NCBI GenBank assembly: GCA_030636745.1
Contig: DAOVWH010000018.1
Span: 1 to 21,040 of the forward strand
DNA: 21,040 nt
Direction: 5' to 3'
Source: UBA1672 sp023140905
GTDB taxonomy: Bacteria; Pseudomonadota; Alphaproteobacteria; Micavibrionales; Micavibrionaceae
Under the pieces are notes generated by a model. That model saw only the letters and a program-made list of their open reading frames with translations. It made no database searches and was not told where the DNA came from. Positions 7,807 through 14,337 of the stretch are shown one piece after another. The position numbers were made by a program, and so were the translations under genes. The number at the start of each line of letters is the position of its first letter. Position 1 is the stretch's first letter.

Positions 7807-8366
7807 TATTCAGCCTCTTCCAAACGTTTTTTACGACGAGCTTCTTTTGCACGTGCTTTAGCTTTTTTAGCGATGCGAACCAAATGATAATACATAAAGT
7901 AAGCAGGTGGAATAACTACGAACATCAAGATATATCCTCCCAGCATCCACGGCAAAAACAGCTCCATAAAATTATTCCACATAATAGACAAACTGATTTT
8001 GTCTGGAATCTCTTCAGCGACATCTAGGCCAAATAAACCAAATAAAAACTGACCAAGAGAAAGGCTGGCCCACCAAATAAACGGAAATGTAATAGGGTTC
8101 CCAAAGAAAGTCCCCATCATGGCAGAAAAAGCATTCGCACGCAGAGCCAGAGCGATTATCCCGGCTTGAATAAAGTGCGTCCCTAATAGCGGAGAAAACG
8201 AAACGCCCAATCCAATAGCCAACCCCAAACCAATGTTATGGGTCGTATCAGCTACGCGCAGCAAACGGTGCTTAACGTAAATTAAAGTCCTCCACCATCC
8301 CATAGACGGCCAGAAAAGCTCCGTTGTTAACTGGATAATTGTTAAGGATTTGCGCCTTTTGAACAT
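7806..8366 (-). CDS. DUF2062 membrane protein
   Basis: Integral membrane protein of the DUF2062 family, function not established. 186 residues. The N-terminus is basic and Trp-rich (PSMGWWRTLIYVKHRLLR), followed by the family's core AIGLGVSFSPLLGTHFIQAGIIA and the conserved GTFFGNPITFPFIWW. About four hydrophobic segments can be seen: roughly 47-62, 64-80, 95-118 and 137-162. The C-terminus (165-186) is a strongly basic then acidic Lys/Arg/Ala/Glu helix likely to face the cytoplasm. It sits between rsh and acpS and overlaps acpS by one base, a placement found in other alphaproteobacteria. Co-expression with acpS is likely; a role in envelope lipid metabolism is only a guess from that neighbour. 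Confidence 0.88.
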   Translation of the reverse strand: MFKRRKSLTIIQLTTELFWPSMGWWRTLIYVKHRLLRVADTTHNIGLGLAIGLGVSFSPLLGTHFIQAGIIALALRANAFSAMMGTFFGNPITFPFIWWASLSLGQFLFGLFGLDVAEEIPDKISLSIMWNNFMELFLPWMLGGYILMFVVIPPAYFMYYHLVRIAKKAKARAKEARRKKRLEEAE

Positions 8367-8480
8367 TGTTTATACACTTACATTTTAGTGACCCACTTTC
8401 AGCCCTAAGATTATACAGAATAAAAAGCGGATTAAAGAAAAAATTTCAAATGTCTTTAAACTGCAAATGACAGTTTTCAC

Positions 8481-10640
8481 TTACCTGCCTCGTGCGCGTT
8501 CTACAGAAACGATACACGGCGTAGCCCGCAGTGCAGCGATTACATTGTTCAAATGCTTGGTATCGGTGACACCTATATCCATAATCATATCCCAGAAATC
8601 CAGAGAACGGTTGGTAATTTTCAGGTTTGTGATATTTCCACCATTGCGACCTATTACTGTTGTGACATTTCCCAATGCCTTGGGTTCATTGGCTATGGTA
8701 ATAGTCAAGCGCCCAACTTGTATTTCGGAAGTATCGCTCTGATCCCCCCATGAAACATCTAACCAACGCTCCGGCGTATCAGCAAAATTCTCCAGTGTGT
8801 CACAATCAATTGTATGGACAGTCACTCCTTTCCCTGTTGTCACAATACCAACAATCCGGTCTCCCGGCAGAGGGTGACAGCACCGGGCAAAATGAACAGC
8901 CATGCCCGGAATAAGGCCTTTGATAGGCATAGGCCCACTCACACCATCGAAACTGTGCAGCTTTGTCACTTGATCCATTTGCTCAGCCGAGCGTTTGGGC
9001 ATTTCGGCTTGATGACCGGGGAAAATGATTTTAAAGACATCCCGCGCAACAAATATGCCGGAACCGATTTTAGCGTAGACTTCTTCTACATCGTCAATAC
9101 GATAATGTTCCTGCGCAGCACCTAATGCTTTTTCAGTAAATTCATACCCTTCCTGACGAAAGACTTTTTGTATCATTGCTTTACCCAGCGTAATAAATTC
9201 GTCGCGCTGCTGATTGCGAATAAATTTACGGATGTGTGAACGTGCTTTGCCCGTTACAACAAAACGTTCCCATGTTGGCGATGGATTTTGAGTTTTAGCT
9301 GTAATTACGTTGACTTGATCTCCATTAGAAAGACGGGAGTTTAACGGCGCAATACGGCCATTTATCTTTGACCCAACACAATGATCCCCTATATCAGAGT
9401 GAATTGCATAGGCAAAATCAATCGGTGTGGCACCATTAGGCAGTTCGATTAAGTCTCCTTTTGGCGTAAAGACAAAAACCTGATCCTGAAATAATTCAAG
9501 TTTAGTCTTCTCCCAGAAATCTTCCGGCTTTTGTTCCTGCTCTAAAATATCGAGAAGCTCACGCATCCAGCGATATTTTGTTACATCCCGTTTGGTTGGC
9601 TGTGCATTTCTTTTATAAGCCCAATGCGCCGCCACCCCAAGTTCAGCCTCGGCGTGCATCTGTCGTGTTCTGATTTGCACTTCGATGCGCTGACGCTTCG
9701 GACCCATAATTGTTGTGTGGATTGAGCGATATCCATTCGGCTTTTGCGTAGAAATATAATCTTTAAAACGTCCGGGGACACTATGATATTTGCCGTGAAT
9801 TGTTCCCAATACCAGATAACATTCCTCTGTCGTATCTACGATGATACGAAATGCCATAATATCAGAAAGCTGTTCAAACGTTACTTTCTTACGCTGCATT
9901 TTTTTCCAGATGGAATAACGCGTTTTTTCCCGACCGGTGATATCACACTTAATCCCAGTTTTTTTCATTATCTGATAAAGCTCTTCTATAATAGCGTCAA
10001 CAACATCATGGCCTTCTTTACGCAAATATGTCAGACGGTTTGTAATACTTTCGCGTGCTTCAGGATTGATTTGCTCAAAACATAAATCTTCTAATTCTTC
10101 TTTGATGCGATGAACACCAATACGCTCGGCTAATGGTGCGTATAATTCCAGCGTTTCCAATGATATGCGCCTACGTTTATCAGGCCTCTTAATACCGGTA
10201 ATCGTGCGCATATTATGCAAGCGGTCTGCTAATTTTACCAAAAGAACACGAATATCCTCAGACATTGCCAGAAGGAGCTTACGGAAATTTTCAGCTTGCT
10301 TGCCTTCCAGTGTTTGGCTTTCAATCCGGGTCAACTTGCTTACACCGTTTACCAGCTCTGCTATTGTACCATTAAATTTCTTTTTAATATCTTCGAGCGT
10401 AGCATCCGTATCTTCAACTGTATCATGTAATATAGCTGTAACGATTGTGGTTTCATCCATTCTCATTTGCGCAAGGATCTGTGCGACTTCTACCGGATGA
10501 GTATAATATGGCTCTCCTGAAGAACGGAACTGTCCATCATGCTTTTCTTTGGCAAAAGAAAAAGCTTTTTCGACCATTGTAAAGTCAAAATTCTGATTAT
10601 ATTCACTAATTATTTGTTTTAGTTTTTCAAGATGAATCAT
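8481..10640 (-). CDS. rsh: bifunctional (p)ppGpp synthetase/hydrolase (RelA/SpoT homologue)
   Basis: Long-form Rsh enzyme that makes and degrades the alarmone (p)ppGpp. Alphaproteobacteria usually carry this single bifunctional copy. 719 residues, full length. The N-terminal HD hydrolase is intact: YYTHPVEVAQIL, ILHDTVEDT (about 70-78) and LVKLADRLHNMRT. The synthetase domain has KTRYSIWKKMQ, MAFRIIVD and GRFKDYISTQKPNGYRSIHT (about 290-310). Then come the TGS domain (DLIELPNGATPIDFAYAIHS, near 400), the conserved-cysteine region (HFARCCHPLPGDRIVGI, near 600) and a C-terminal ACT domain (from about 645). Both catalytic halves look active. The start at 10640 lacks a strong ribosome-binding site. 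rpoZ upstream ends in its own terminator, so rsh probably uses a promoter in the 10641-10777 gap. Confidence 0.97.
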   Translation of the reverse strand: MIHLEKLKQIISEYNQNFDFTMVEKAFSFAKEKHDGQFRSSGEPYYTHPVEVAQILAQMRMDETTIVTAILHDTVEDTDATLEDIKKKFNGTIAELVNGVSKLTRIESQTLEGKQAENFRKLLLAMSEDIRVLLVKLADRLHNMRTITGIKRPDKRRRISLETLELYAPLAERIGVHRIKEELEDLCFEQINPEARESITNRLTYLRKEGHDVVDAIIEELYQIMKKTGIKCDITGREKTRYSIWKKMQRKKVTFEQLSDIMAFRIIVDTTEECYLVLGTIHGKYHSVPGRFKDYISTQKPNGYRSIHTTIMGPKRQRIEVQIRTRQMHAEAELGVAAHWAYKRNAQPTKRDVTKYRWMRELLDILEQEQKPEDFWEKTKLELFQDQVFVFTPKGDLIELPNGATPIDFAYAIHSDIGDHCVGSKINGRIAPLNSRLSNGDQVNVITAKTQNPSPTWERFVVTGKARSHIRKFIRNQQRDEFITLGKAMIQKVFRQEGYEFTEKALGAAQEHYRIDDVEEVYAKIGSGIFVARDVFKIIFPGHQAEMPKRSAEQMDQVTKLHSFDGVSGPMPIKGLIPGMAVHFARCCHPLPGDRIVGIVTTGKGVTVHTIDCDTLENFADTPERWLDVSWGDQSDTSEIQVGRLTITIANEPKALGNVTTVIGRNGGNITNLKITNRSLDFWDMIMDIGVTDTKHLNNVIAALRATPCIVSVERARGR

Positions 10641-10688
10641 TTAAATACTTGGATATCTATGCCTTGCTGCGCATTACATTTGAAAGCT

Positions 10689-10717
10689 ATCATGATTTGC
10701 GACTTTGGAAAACTCAA
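10689..10717 (-). promoter_or_regulatory. candidate rsh promoter
   Basis: On the minus strand TTGAGT (10712-10717) and CATGAT (10689-10694) are 17 bases apart. They lie downstream of the rpoZ terminator and about 50 bases before the rsh start. Correct position and spacing, moderate consensus match. Confidence 0.3.
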
Positions 10718-10777
10718 GAATTTAAGAAATGCCTTTTGTCGAACTTATAGATACTTCACTAAGAATATATTAAGCGT

Positions 10778-10807
10778 AAACAAAAAGGCCGGATAAAAAT
10801 CCTGACC
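10778..10807 (-). terminator. Rho-independent terminator of rpoZ
   Basis: On the minus strand the sequence reads GGTC-A-GGAT, loop TTTT, ATCCGGCC, then TTTTTGTTT. The stem has eight pairs with one bulged A and one G-U pair, followed directly by a T-run. It lies 33 bases after the rpoZ stop and separates rpoZ from rsh. Confidence 0.75.
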
Positions 10808-10839
10808 TCTTAAAATCATCTTATTATTACAGAAGTAAA

Positions 10840-11247
10840 CTACACTCCGGCAATATCGCCAAGCGTTGGGTTCTCTTTCAAATCGCCTTCTTCATCGCTA
10901 TGAGCTTCATCAGCAATTTCTTCACCGGCATACACACCGCTGGCACAGGCAGAATCAGCAATATCTGCCCATTCTTTTTCGCCATCCATAAGATCTGTAA
11001 TTTGCTCTTCCGGGTCTTGAGGCAAAAAGCGCTGATAGCTTTGTATCATTTCTTCTTTTAATTCACTGGTGCTGACTGTCTCACCAGCAATTTCACGTAA
11101 TGAAATAACTGTGTTTTTGTCGTTATCACGTTCAACAGTCAGAGGTGCGCCTGTTCCAATTTTTCTAGCGCGCTGAGATGCCAACATAACCAACTCAAAA
11201 CGATTTTCAACGTTATCAATACAATCTTCTACGGTAACACGTGCCAT
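10840..11247 (-). CDS. rpoZ: DNA-directed RNA polymerase subunit omega
   Basis: Small RNA polymerase subunit that helps fold and assemble the beta' subunit and in proteobacteria forms part of a ppGpp-binding site. 135 residues. The N-terminal 60 residues carry the family core: MARVTVEDCIDNVENRFELV, then MLASQRARKI, and KNTVISLREIA. The remaining 70 residues are an acidic, low-complexity tail, as in other alphaproteobacterial omegas. It lies directly upstream of rsh, a conserved pairing that places the polymerase subunit next to the alarmone enzyme. A good promoter precedes it and a terminator follows, so it is probably monocistronic here. Confidence 0.96.
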   Translation of the reverse strand: MARVTVEDCIDNVENRFELVMLASQRARKIGTGAPLTVERDNDKNTVISLREIAGETVSTSELKEEMIQSYQRFLPQDPEEQITDLMDGEKEWADIADSACASGVYAGEEIADEAHSDEEGDLKENPTLGDIAGV

Positions 11248-11295
11248 TGACTACAAATCCTGTTTTTATTCTTTTATCCCTAGTATGATTCTGGA

Positions 11296-11324
11296 CTTAT
11301 AAAACTTTGCGCTTATAATTGCAA
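11296..11324 (-). promoter_or_regulatory. probable rpoZ promoter
   Basis: Minus strand TTGCAA (11319-11324), 17-base spacer, TATAAG (11296-11301). Spacing is ideal and it lies about 50 bases ahead of the rpoZ start. Confidence 0.5.
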
Positions 11325-11366
11325 GCTGTAATTATATATCCCGCGCATTATAAAATTAGGCATAAA

Positions 11367-11423
11367 GGTCGCGACGGCGACCTCGTTTCGTTAGAAACGG
11401 AGCTTGCGTGGCGTATGAACGCA
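11367..11423. repeat. three tandem hairpins in the rpoZ / uracil-DNA glycosylase spacer
   Basis: Three adjacent short stem-loops lie in a GC-rich island within an AT-rich spacer. The first is GGTCGC-GACG-GCGACC (11367-11382), perfect six pairs. The second is CGTTTC-GTTA-GAAACG (11384-11399), perfect six pairs. The third is TGCGT-loop-ACGCA (11405-11423), five pairs, followed by ATAAAAAAGCC. The A-run after the third hairpin rules out an intrinsic terminator on the plus strand. On the minus strand the T-run precedes the stems rather than following them. Function unknown; a structured leader, a palindromic repeat or a protein-binding array are all possible. Confidence 0.5.
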
Positions 11424-11435
11424 CATAAAAAAGCC

Positions 11436-11463
11436 TTGACGAAGCTTTCCTCATCGCCATGAT
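11436..11463 (+). promoter_or_regulatory. candidate promoter overlapping the start of the uracil-DNA glycosylase gene
   Basis: TTGACG (11436-11441), 16-base spacer, CATGAT (11458-11463). Transcription would start near 11470, i.e. at the ATG of the fifth codon (11471). If real, the gene is leaderless and begins at that internal Met. Confidence 0.35.
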
Positions 11464-12109
11464 GGAAACTATGTTTGAATTGCTTCCAGATAAGAATTGT
11501 TCCCTGTGTCCACGGTTGAAATCGTTTATTGACGAGAATCGCGAAAAATTTCCAGATAAATATAACGCGCCTGTTCCCTCTTTTGGCCCGGCAAATGCGC
11601 CGCTTTTGATTGTCGGATTAGCGCCGGGACTGCGAGGAGCTAATTTCTCTGGCCGTCCATTTACTGGAGATTATGCCGGAGATTTGCTTTATGCCACACT
11701 GCTAAAATTCGGTTTCGCCAAAGGCACATATGAAGCCCGCATTGATGATGGACTTGAAATGATCGGTACACGTATCACGAATGCCGTGAAATGTGTCCCT
11801 CCACAAAACAAGCCTACAGGGCCTGAGATCAATACATGCCGCACTTTTCTTGAGCAAGAAATCAAAGATATGCAAACCCGCTCCCTCAAAATTATTATGA
11901 GCTTGGGATTGGTCTCACATAATGCGGTGATTAAAGCCACGGGTAACAAGCTCTCGGCTTTCAAATTTACCCACGGCAAAACACATGATTTAGGTGACAA
12001 GCTTATCTTGATCGATTGCTATCATTGCTCACGCTATAATACCAACACCCGCCGCCTAACCATAGATATGTTCGAGGATGTCTTTAAGACGATTAAGGAT
12101 ATGCTTTAG
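11459..12109 (+). CDS. uracil-DNA glycosylase, family 5 (UdgB) type
   Basis: DNA repair enzyme that removes uracil and related deaminated bases. 216 residues. Four cysteines for the iron-sulfur cluster are visible: C14 and C17 (NCSLCPRL), C112 (KCVPP) and C127 (TCRTF). Motif A is GLAPGLRGANFSGRPFTGDY (53-72), matching the GLAPG...GRPFTGD pattern of family 5, where this first loop lacks the polar catalytic residue of other families. The leucine-loop motif HCSRYNTNTRRLT has H189. Family 4 would have GEAPG and a different second motif, so family 5 fits best. No ribosome-binding site precedes the ATG-ATG at 11459; an alternative start is Met5 at 11471, which would fit leaderless transcription. 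The 3' end overlaps convergent leuA by 17 bases. Confidence 0.88.
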   Translation: MMETMFELLPDKNCSLCPRLKSFIDENREKFPDKYNAPVPSFGPANAPLLIVGLAPGLRGANFSGRPFTGDYAGDLLYATLLKFGFAKGTYEARIDDGLEMIGTRITNAVKCVPPQNKPTGPEINTCRTFLEQEIKDMQTRSLKIIMSLGLVSHNAVIKATGNKLSAFKFTHGKTHDLGDKLILIDCYHCSRYNTNTRRLTIDMFEDVFKTIKDML

Positions 12110-13682
12110 AAACCTCTTCTCCTGTTTGCGGATTAAATGATTCACGCCGCAGAATCAGCTTGTTCAGAGCATGAACGTAAGCTTTAGTACTGGCCACAAG
12201 CGTATCAACATCTGCACCGGAACCCATAACAGTTTTACCGTTTTCCTCTAAACGCACTTGCACTTCAGCTTGCGCGTCCGTTCCCCCTGTTACAGCCTTA
12301 ACCTGATAAAGCTCAAGCTTTGCATCAGGATGCAGATAAATCTTGCGCACAGCCTTAAAGATCGCATCAACCGGGCCATTCCCTTCAACCTTCTCGGTTT
12401 TTTCTTTCCCTTCAATAGACAGAGTTAGCTCTGCTGTTTGCGGCCCTTTTGTGCCTGCACGAATATCCATAGAGACAAACTGAATAATGTTGTTCTCGCT
12501 GACAATCTGATCTTCAACCAAAGCAATCAAATCATCTTCGAACACTTCGCTTTTACGATCTGCCAGTTTTTTGAAACGGTTAAATGCTTCGTTTAAGGCG
12601 TTATCTCCCAGATCAAAACCTAGATCTTTTAAACGCTCGCGGAATGCATGACGACCGGAATGCTTGCTCATTACAAGCTTGCTTTCCCGACATCCCACGC
12701 TTTCAGGAGTCATAATCTCATAGGTATTGGCATTTTTAAGCATACCATCCTGATGAATACCGCTAGCATGAGCAAAAGCGTTTGCTCCGACAATAGCTTT
12801 ATTTGGCTGCACAGAAAAGCCTGTAATGCTAGAAAGAGTGCGCGAAGCCTTGGCAATACGAGCCGTTTCGATACCGTTTGTATAAGGCATTAAATCATGA
12901 CGCGTGCGCATAGCCATTACAATTTCTTCAAGAGCCGCATTTCCTGCACGCTCGCCAATACCGTTAATCGTACATTCAATCTGGCGCGCTCCGGCATTTA
13001 CACCGGCCAGAGAATTAGCTACGCCTACGCCTAAATCATTATGACAATGTGTTGAAATAATTGCTTTATCAATATTAGGCACGCGCTCGAATAACATAGC
13101 AATTTGCGCGGCATATTCATCTGGCATAGCATAGCCAACTGTATCGGGAATATTAATTACACGCGCTCCGGCATCAATGGCTATTTCCACAGAACGGCAA
13201 AGAAAATCTTCTTCCGTGCGAGAAGCATCCTCTGCGCTCCATTCCACATCATCAGTAAAAGATCGTGCAAAAGTTACGCTATCTTTGATCGCTTCCAATA
13301 CTGCATCCGGTTCCATTTGCAGTTTATGTTTCATATGCAAAGGAGAAGTTGAGATAAAAGTATGAATACGCCGTGATCTGGCTGGTTCTATTGCTTTTGC
13401 AGCAGCTTCAATATCAGCTTCTTTCGCTCGGCAAAGCCCACATACCGTTGCGTTTTTAACAACACCGGCAATTTTGTTAACTGCTTCAAAATCCCCCGGA
13501 GAAGCAATCGGGAATCCAGCTTCAATAACATCAACACCAAGATCATCCAATACTATTGCCATTTTTATTTTTTGTTCTAAATTCATGGCACACCCGGGAG
13601 ATTGCTCGCCATCTCTAAGTGTTGTGTCAAATATAATAACGCGGTTTGGGTCGTTCTTTACAGTGTCATAGGCTCTGCTCAT
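12093..13682 (-). CDS. leuA: 2-isopropylmalate synthase
   Basis: Catalyses the first committed step of leucine synthesis: acetyl-CoA plus 2-oxoisovalerate to 2-isopropylmalate. With the ATG at 13682 the protein has 529 residues, typical. The metal/substrate motif FDTTLRDGEQSPG is near residues 17-29, the metal-binding STHCHNDLGVG lies around 205, and GIGERAGNAALEE follows. The C-terminal third is the LeuA dimer/allosteric domain where leucine normally inhibits. The start at 13682 is chosen because AAGGA lies eight bases upstream and the protein then begins MSRAYDTVKNDPNRVIIFD, as in homologues. The frame stays open upstream to 13811, but the extra 43 residues are unlike the family and cover the leader region. 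Regulation: a Leu-rich leader peptide lies just upstream. The 3' end overlaps the glycosylase gene. Confidence 0.97.
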   Translation of the reverse strand: MSRAYDTVKNDPNRVIIFDTTLRDGEQSPGCAMNLEQKIKMAIVLDDLGVDVIEAGFPIASPGDFEAVNKIAGVVKNATVCGLCRAKEADIEAAAKAIEPARSRRIHTFISTSPLHMKHKLQMEPDAVLEAIKDSVTFARSFTDDVEWSAEDASRTEEDFLCRSVEIAIDAGARVINIPDTVGYAMPDEYAAQIAMLFERVPNIDKAIISTHCHNDLGVGVANSLAGVNAGARQIECTINGIGERAGNAALEEIVMAMRTRHDLMPYTNGIETARIAKASRTLSSITGFSVQPNKAIVGANAFAHASGIHQDGMLKNANTYEIMTPESVGCRESKLVMSKHSGRHAFRERLKDLGFDLGDNALNEAFNRFKKLADRKSEVFEDDLIALVEDQIVSENNIIQFVSMDIRAGTKGPQTAELTLSIEGKEKTEKVEGNGPVDAIFKAVRKIYLHPDAKLELYQVKAVTGGTDAQAEVQVRLEENGKTVMGSGADVDTLVASTKAYVHALNKLILRRESFNPQTGEEVSKAYP

Positions 13683-13702
13683 GGCAATTATCCTTATTAT
13701 CG

Positions 13703-13722
13703 CACAACATTTGTCTGTTGTG
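13703..13722 (-). promoter_or_regulatory. perfect hairpin just upstream of the leuA ribosome-binding site
   Basis: CACAAC (13717-13722 read on the minus strand), eight-base loop, GTTGTG (13703-13708). It ends eight bases before the AAGGA of leuA. No T-run follows, so it is not an intrinsic terminator. It could modulate access to the ribosome-binding site or be the downstream arm of the leader switch. Confidence 0.4.
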
Positions 13723-13769
13723 ATTTTGTTTATTTTGATTTTATCTGGAAGTTTTTTATTTTCCCCTGT

Positions 13770-13802
13770 AGCGCAGACACATGAAAGCGTCTCATGACCG
13801 CT
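13770..13802 (-). promoter_or_regulatory. mutually exclusive pairings after the leucine leader peptide
   Basis: Two pairings compete for the same bases. Pairing (i) joins AGCG (13799-13802 read minus) with CGCT (13770-13773) and AGAC (13789-13792) with GTCT (13775-13778). Pairing (ii) joins CATGA (13792-13796) with TCATG (13780-13784). The first arm reaches the leader stop codon, so the position of a ribosome on the leader could choose between them. No T-run follows, so the output (termination, Rho or translation) is unclear. Confidence 0.35.
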
Positions 13803-13870
13803 CAAGGGCACATAAGCAGGAGGAGGGCAAGTGGCAATAAAGCCGTTTTATTATCTTGAATAATACTCAT
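13802..13870 (-). CDS. leuL: leu operon leader peptide, 22 residues
   Basis: A short open frame, ATG at 13870 to TGA at 13802-13804, encodes a 22-residue peptide whose second half reads LLPLALLLLMCP. Seven of 22 residues are leucine, including four in a row (CTC CTC CTG CTT), directly before leuA. This is the hallmark of ribosome-mediated leucine attenuation: with little charged tRNA-Leu the ribosome stalls on the Leu run and changes downstream RNA pairing so that leuA is expressed. Leader peptides of this sort are established for enterobacterial leu operons, and comparative work has predicted them in alphaproteobacteria. There is no Shine-Dalgarno sequence; the candidate promoter puts the transcript start two or three bases before ATG, so translation may be leaderless. 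It overlaps, out of frame, the unlikely 5' extension of leuA. Confidence 0.8.
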   Translation of the reverse strand: MSIIQDNKTALLPLALLLLMCP

Positions 13871-13878
13871 AGACATAT

Positions 13879-13908
13879 TTATTAGCTGAATTTAGGTGGT
13901 TACGTCAA
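13879..13908 (-). promoter_or_regulatory. candidate leu leader / leuA promoter
   Basis: Minus strand TTGACG (13903-13908), 18-base spacer, TAATAA (13879-13884). The transcript would begin near 13872, almost on the leader ATG at 13870. The -35 lies inside the last codons of the small upstream gene. Confidence 0.5.
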
Positions 13909-14074
13909 GTGTTGGATGTTCGCCTAGTTTGCGCGCGGAATATTCTACCTTCTCGCTAGGATCATCTGATCCTTTAAACTCTTCCTCTTTCGAAGATGGC
14001 AACGCTTTCTTGACGCGTCCTTCATCCATTTTCAGACGGCCCGCACGAAACACTGGGCCAATATTAATACTCAT
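13892..14074 (-). CDS. small hypothetical protein, 60 residues
   Basis: Not recognised. Very hydrophilic, highly charged peptide: MSINIGPVFRAGRLKMDEGR at the N-terminus, then a Lys/Glu/Ser/Asp-rich middle and an ending of EHPTLDVTT. No cysteines, no membrane segment, probably disordered. I accept it as a gene because a strong purine-rich ribosome-binding site (AAAGGGGG) sits about eight bases before the ATG at 14074 and it fills the gap between the Trm112-like gene and the leu leader in the same direction. A TTG two codons further upstream (14080) is a less likely start. Its final codons contain the -35 of the leu promoter. Confidence 0.6.
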   Translation of the reverse strand: MSINIGPVFRAGRLKMDEGRVKKALPSSKEEEFKGSDDPSEKVEYSARKLGEHPTLDVTT

Positions 14075-14130
14075 AATCAAGCCCCCTTTCTAAAAAGCAT
14101 GTTTCTCTTGAGCAGCTTATCAGAAAACAT

Positions 14131-14310
14131 CTATTCTTCCAAATTTCCGGCTTCATCAACCAGCATGATCGGAATACCGTCACGAATAGGAAAAGCCAAT
14201 CCGGCTTGTTTGGATATCAATTCTTGTTTTTCCCGATTATAAATTAGCGGGCCTTTTGTTACAGGACAGACAAGAATCTCTAGTAATTTAGGGTCAATTT
14301 CTGCATTCAT
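14131..14310 (-). CDS. Trm112-like protein (UPF0434 / YcaR family)
   Basis: 59-residue protein of the Trm112p-like family, short bacterial relatives of the zinc-ribbon activator subunit of methyltransferases. The sequence shows the family's LLEILVCPVTKGPLIYNREK near residues 9-28, then QELISKQAGLAFPIRDGIPI followed by MLVDEA. Only one cysteine of the ancestral CPxC remains (CPVT), as in many alphaproteobacterial members, so zinc binding is doubtful. It has a strong AGGAG ribosome-binding site a few bases before the ATG. It starts 27 bases after the CnoX gene and is probably cotranscribed with it. In other alphaproteobacteria a Lon N-terminal-domain gene often lies between the two; it is missing here. 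Confidence 0.92.
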   Translation of the reverse strand: MNAEIDPKLLEILVCPVTKGPLIYNREKQELISKQAGLAFPIRDGIPIMLVDEAGNLEE

Positions 14311-14337
14311 TATTTATTCTCCTATTAGGGTCAGAAC

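Noticed and set aside
13683..13811. Longer leuA beginning at 13811
   Set aside because: The extra 43 residues do not resemble LeuA, overlap the Leu-rich leader out of frame, and the ATG at 13682 has a proper ribosome-binding site.
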